A DNA stretch of 64,000 bases. Source: Buchnera aphidicola (Cavariella theobaldi). GTDB lineage: Bacteria > Pseudomonadota > Gammaproteobacteria > Enterobacterales > Enterobacteriaceae. The notes under the pieces are model-generated. The model did not search any database. It saw nothing but the letters and a program-made list of their open reading frames with translations, and was not told the DNA's origin. The translations under genes and the position numbers were made by a program. Shown here piece by piece: positions 63,200-64,000 of this stretch; position 1 is the stretch's first letter, and each line of letters begins with the position of its first letter. Location of the stretch: positions 523,278 through 587,277 of the forward strand of contig NZ_OZ060413.1 in assembly GCF_964059165.1 (NCBI RefSeq), written 5' to 3'.

Positions 63200-64000
63200 T
63201 TAAATCTTCTCCTTAAAAAATTTTTTTTAAAAAATTATTATTTTTTTATTTTTTTTCTTTTAATTATTTTGTTAGATGCATAAGAATTTTATTTTTTTTA
63301 ATTTTTTTTCATGACTGTATTTTTCTTTATTTGAATGTATTTTTTAAAAAAAGTATTGCTTTTAGTATTATTGATTTTTGATTTTTTTTAATGTTTTTTT
63401 CTTTTTTTATAACTTATTTTTGTTTTTGATTTTTTATATTATTAGCAATAAAAAAATTTTTTTTTAAGATTTTTTTGTTCTATAGATTTATTTAATTCTG
63501 TTAGAAATTACTCATATCGATGATATTAAATATATTTTTAGATAAAGATATAGGAATCAAGATTCTTTAAATATTTTTATTTTTTTCAGTAATATCAATG
63601 ATATTTATTATTTTTTATAGTTTTTTATATTTTTTTTATCGTATAAAATTTAAAAATTTTTTATTATTTTTTTTTTTTTTAAAGTCTAGTATAAAATTAT
63701 TTTTATATGATATAAAAAATGAAAATATTCTTAAATATATATTTTTATTGCGCATTTTTTTTTGTAATAACCTAAATTTTTTTTATGTATATATATATAT
63801 ATTTTTTCTTTTTTTTTTCTGATAATTTTTTTTTTTAAGATGCATATAAAAATTTTTTTATTGATATATTTTAAAAAAAATATGGTATTTTTATTTTTTT
63901 TTTTATAAAAAATGTTTTTTTTTTATATTTTATGTTTTTTATTGTAATTTATATAAAAATAATAACATATAAAAAAACTTATCCATATATAATTCACAAA
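63200..64000. other. T-rich non-coding region, probable flank of the replication origin
   Basis: 801 nt with no credible gene. The plus strand is strikingly T-rich with many runs of 6 to 12 T; a hand count of 63241-63300 gives 41 T and 13 A. The 74-codon frame at 63598-63822 is made of Phe, Ile, Lys and Tyr from these runs and is not a gene. In Buchnera der is followed by the mnmG (gidA) region where oriC lies, so this is likely the left edge of the origin. Confidence 0.5.
63979..63987 (+). promoter_or_regulatory. DnaA-box-like site
   Basis: TTATCCATA differs at one position from the consensus TTATCCACA. It lies at the very end of the window, where the origin is expected from gene order. A single near-match in AT-rich DNA is weak evidence by itself. 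Confidence 0.35.

Noticed and set aside
63598..63822. Plus-strand frame of 74 codons rich in Phe and Ile
   Set aside because: Produced by T-runs in the T-rich region; no Shine-Dalgarno, no family resemblance and extreme composition.

Overview
The window is a very AT-rich, gene-dense stretch of a gammaproteobacterial chromosome. Nearly every protein is a recognisable shortened relative of an Escherichia coli protein. Gene content, local order and style of reduction match an obligate insect endosymbiont, almost certainly Buchnera aphidicola of aphids: no mobile elements, few regulators, eroded spacers, A-rich coding strands, and retention of genes for essential amino acids. The host lineage cannot be told from this sequence alone.

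Layout. 0-8.4 kb: the end of tsgA, then trpS, rpe, aroB, aroK, tRNA-Ser, deoD, deoB and prfC. 8.7-20.9 kb: nfuA, bioH, ssb, dusA, dnaB, gshB, ruvX, yggS, hemW, trmB, mutY, yggX, sbcB and tmaR, with two tRNAs (Asn, and Ile2 reading AUA). 21-31.5 kb: pyrE, dut, cysQ, rplI-rpsR-rpsF, rnr, purA, hflC-hflK and miaA. 31.7-41.6 kb: a mannitol uptake and oxidation pair (mtlA, mtlD), pgi, orn, tRNA-Gly, rpmE, hslV-hslU and fpr. 41.6-46.2 kb: the most eroded part, with long empty spacers, an orphan proline-rich gene carrying an exact 36-bp tandem repeat, a shortened rsmJ and the transporter ynfM. 46.2-57.3 kb: dapF, cyaY, hemC, hemD, tRNA Arg-His-Pro, rho, trxA, rep, ilvC, ilvD and tRNA-Trp. 57.4-63.2 kb: the Fe-S assembly operon iscS-iscU-hscB-hscA-fdx, then der. 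The last 0.8 kb is non-coding and strongly T-rich. In Buchnera der lies next to the mnmG/origin region, so this is probably the edge of the replication origin.

Function. aroB/aroK (chorismate), ilvC/ilvD (branched-chain amino acids) and dapF (lysine) feed the host. cysQ, fpr, hemC and hemD fit sulfate reduction and siroheme supply. isc genes, cyaY, nfuA, yggX and fdx handle Fe-S clusters. prfC, tRNAs, miaA, dusA, trmB, rsmJ and ribosomal proteins serve translation. hslVU, hflKC, rnr and orn serve protein and RNA turnover.

Main discovery. Four conserved genes (yggS, miaA, ynfM, hemD) are each broken by exactly one missing base in a run of 9 or 10 A on the coding strand. Adding one A restores a protein of normal length in every case. 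The orphan proline-rich gene shows the same pattern less certainly. This fits genes kept alive by polymerase slippage on poly(A), which is known in Buchnera and Blochmannia, or parallel early decay, or homopolymer miscounts in sequencing. Other notable points are a perfect 15-bp hairpin after hslU, a perfect 14-bp hairpin where iscA is missing between iscU and hscB, a CNPC active site in thioredoxin and an N-terminally shortened rsmJ.
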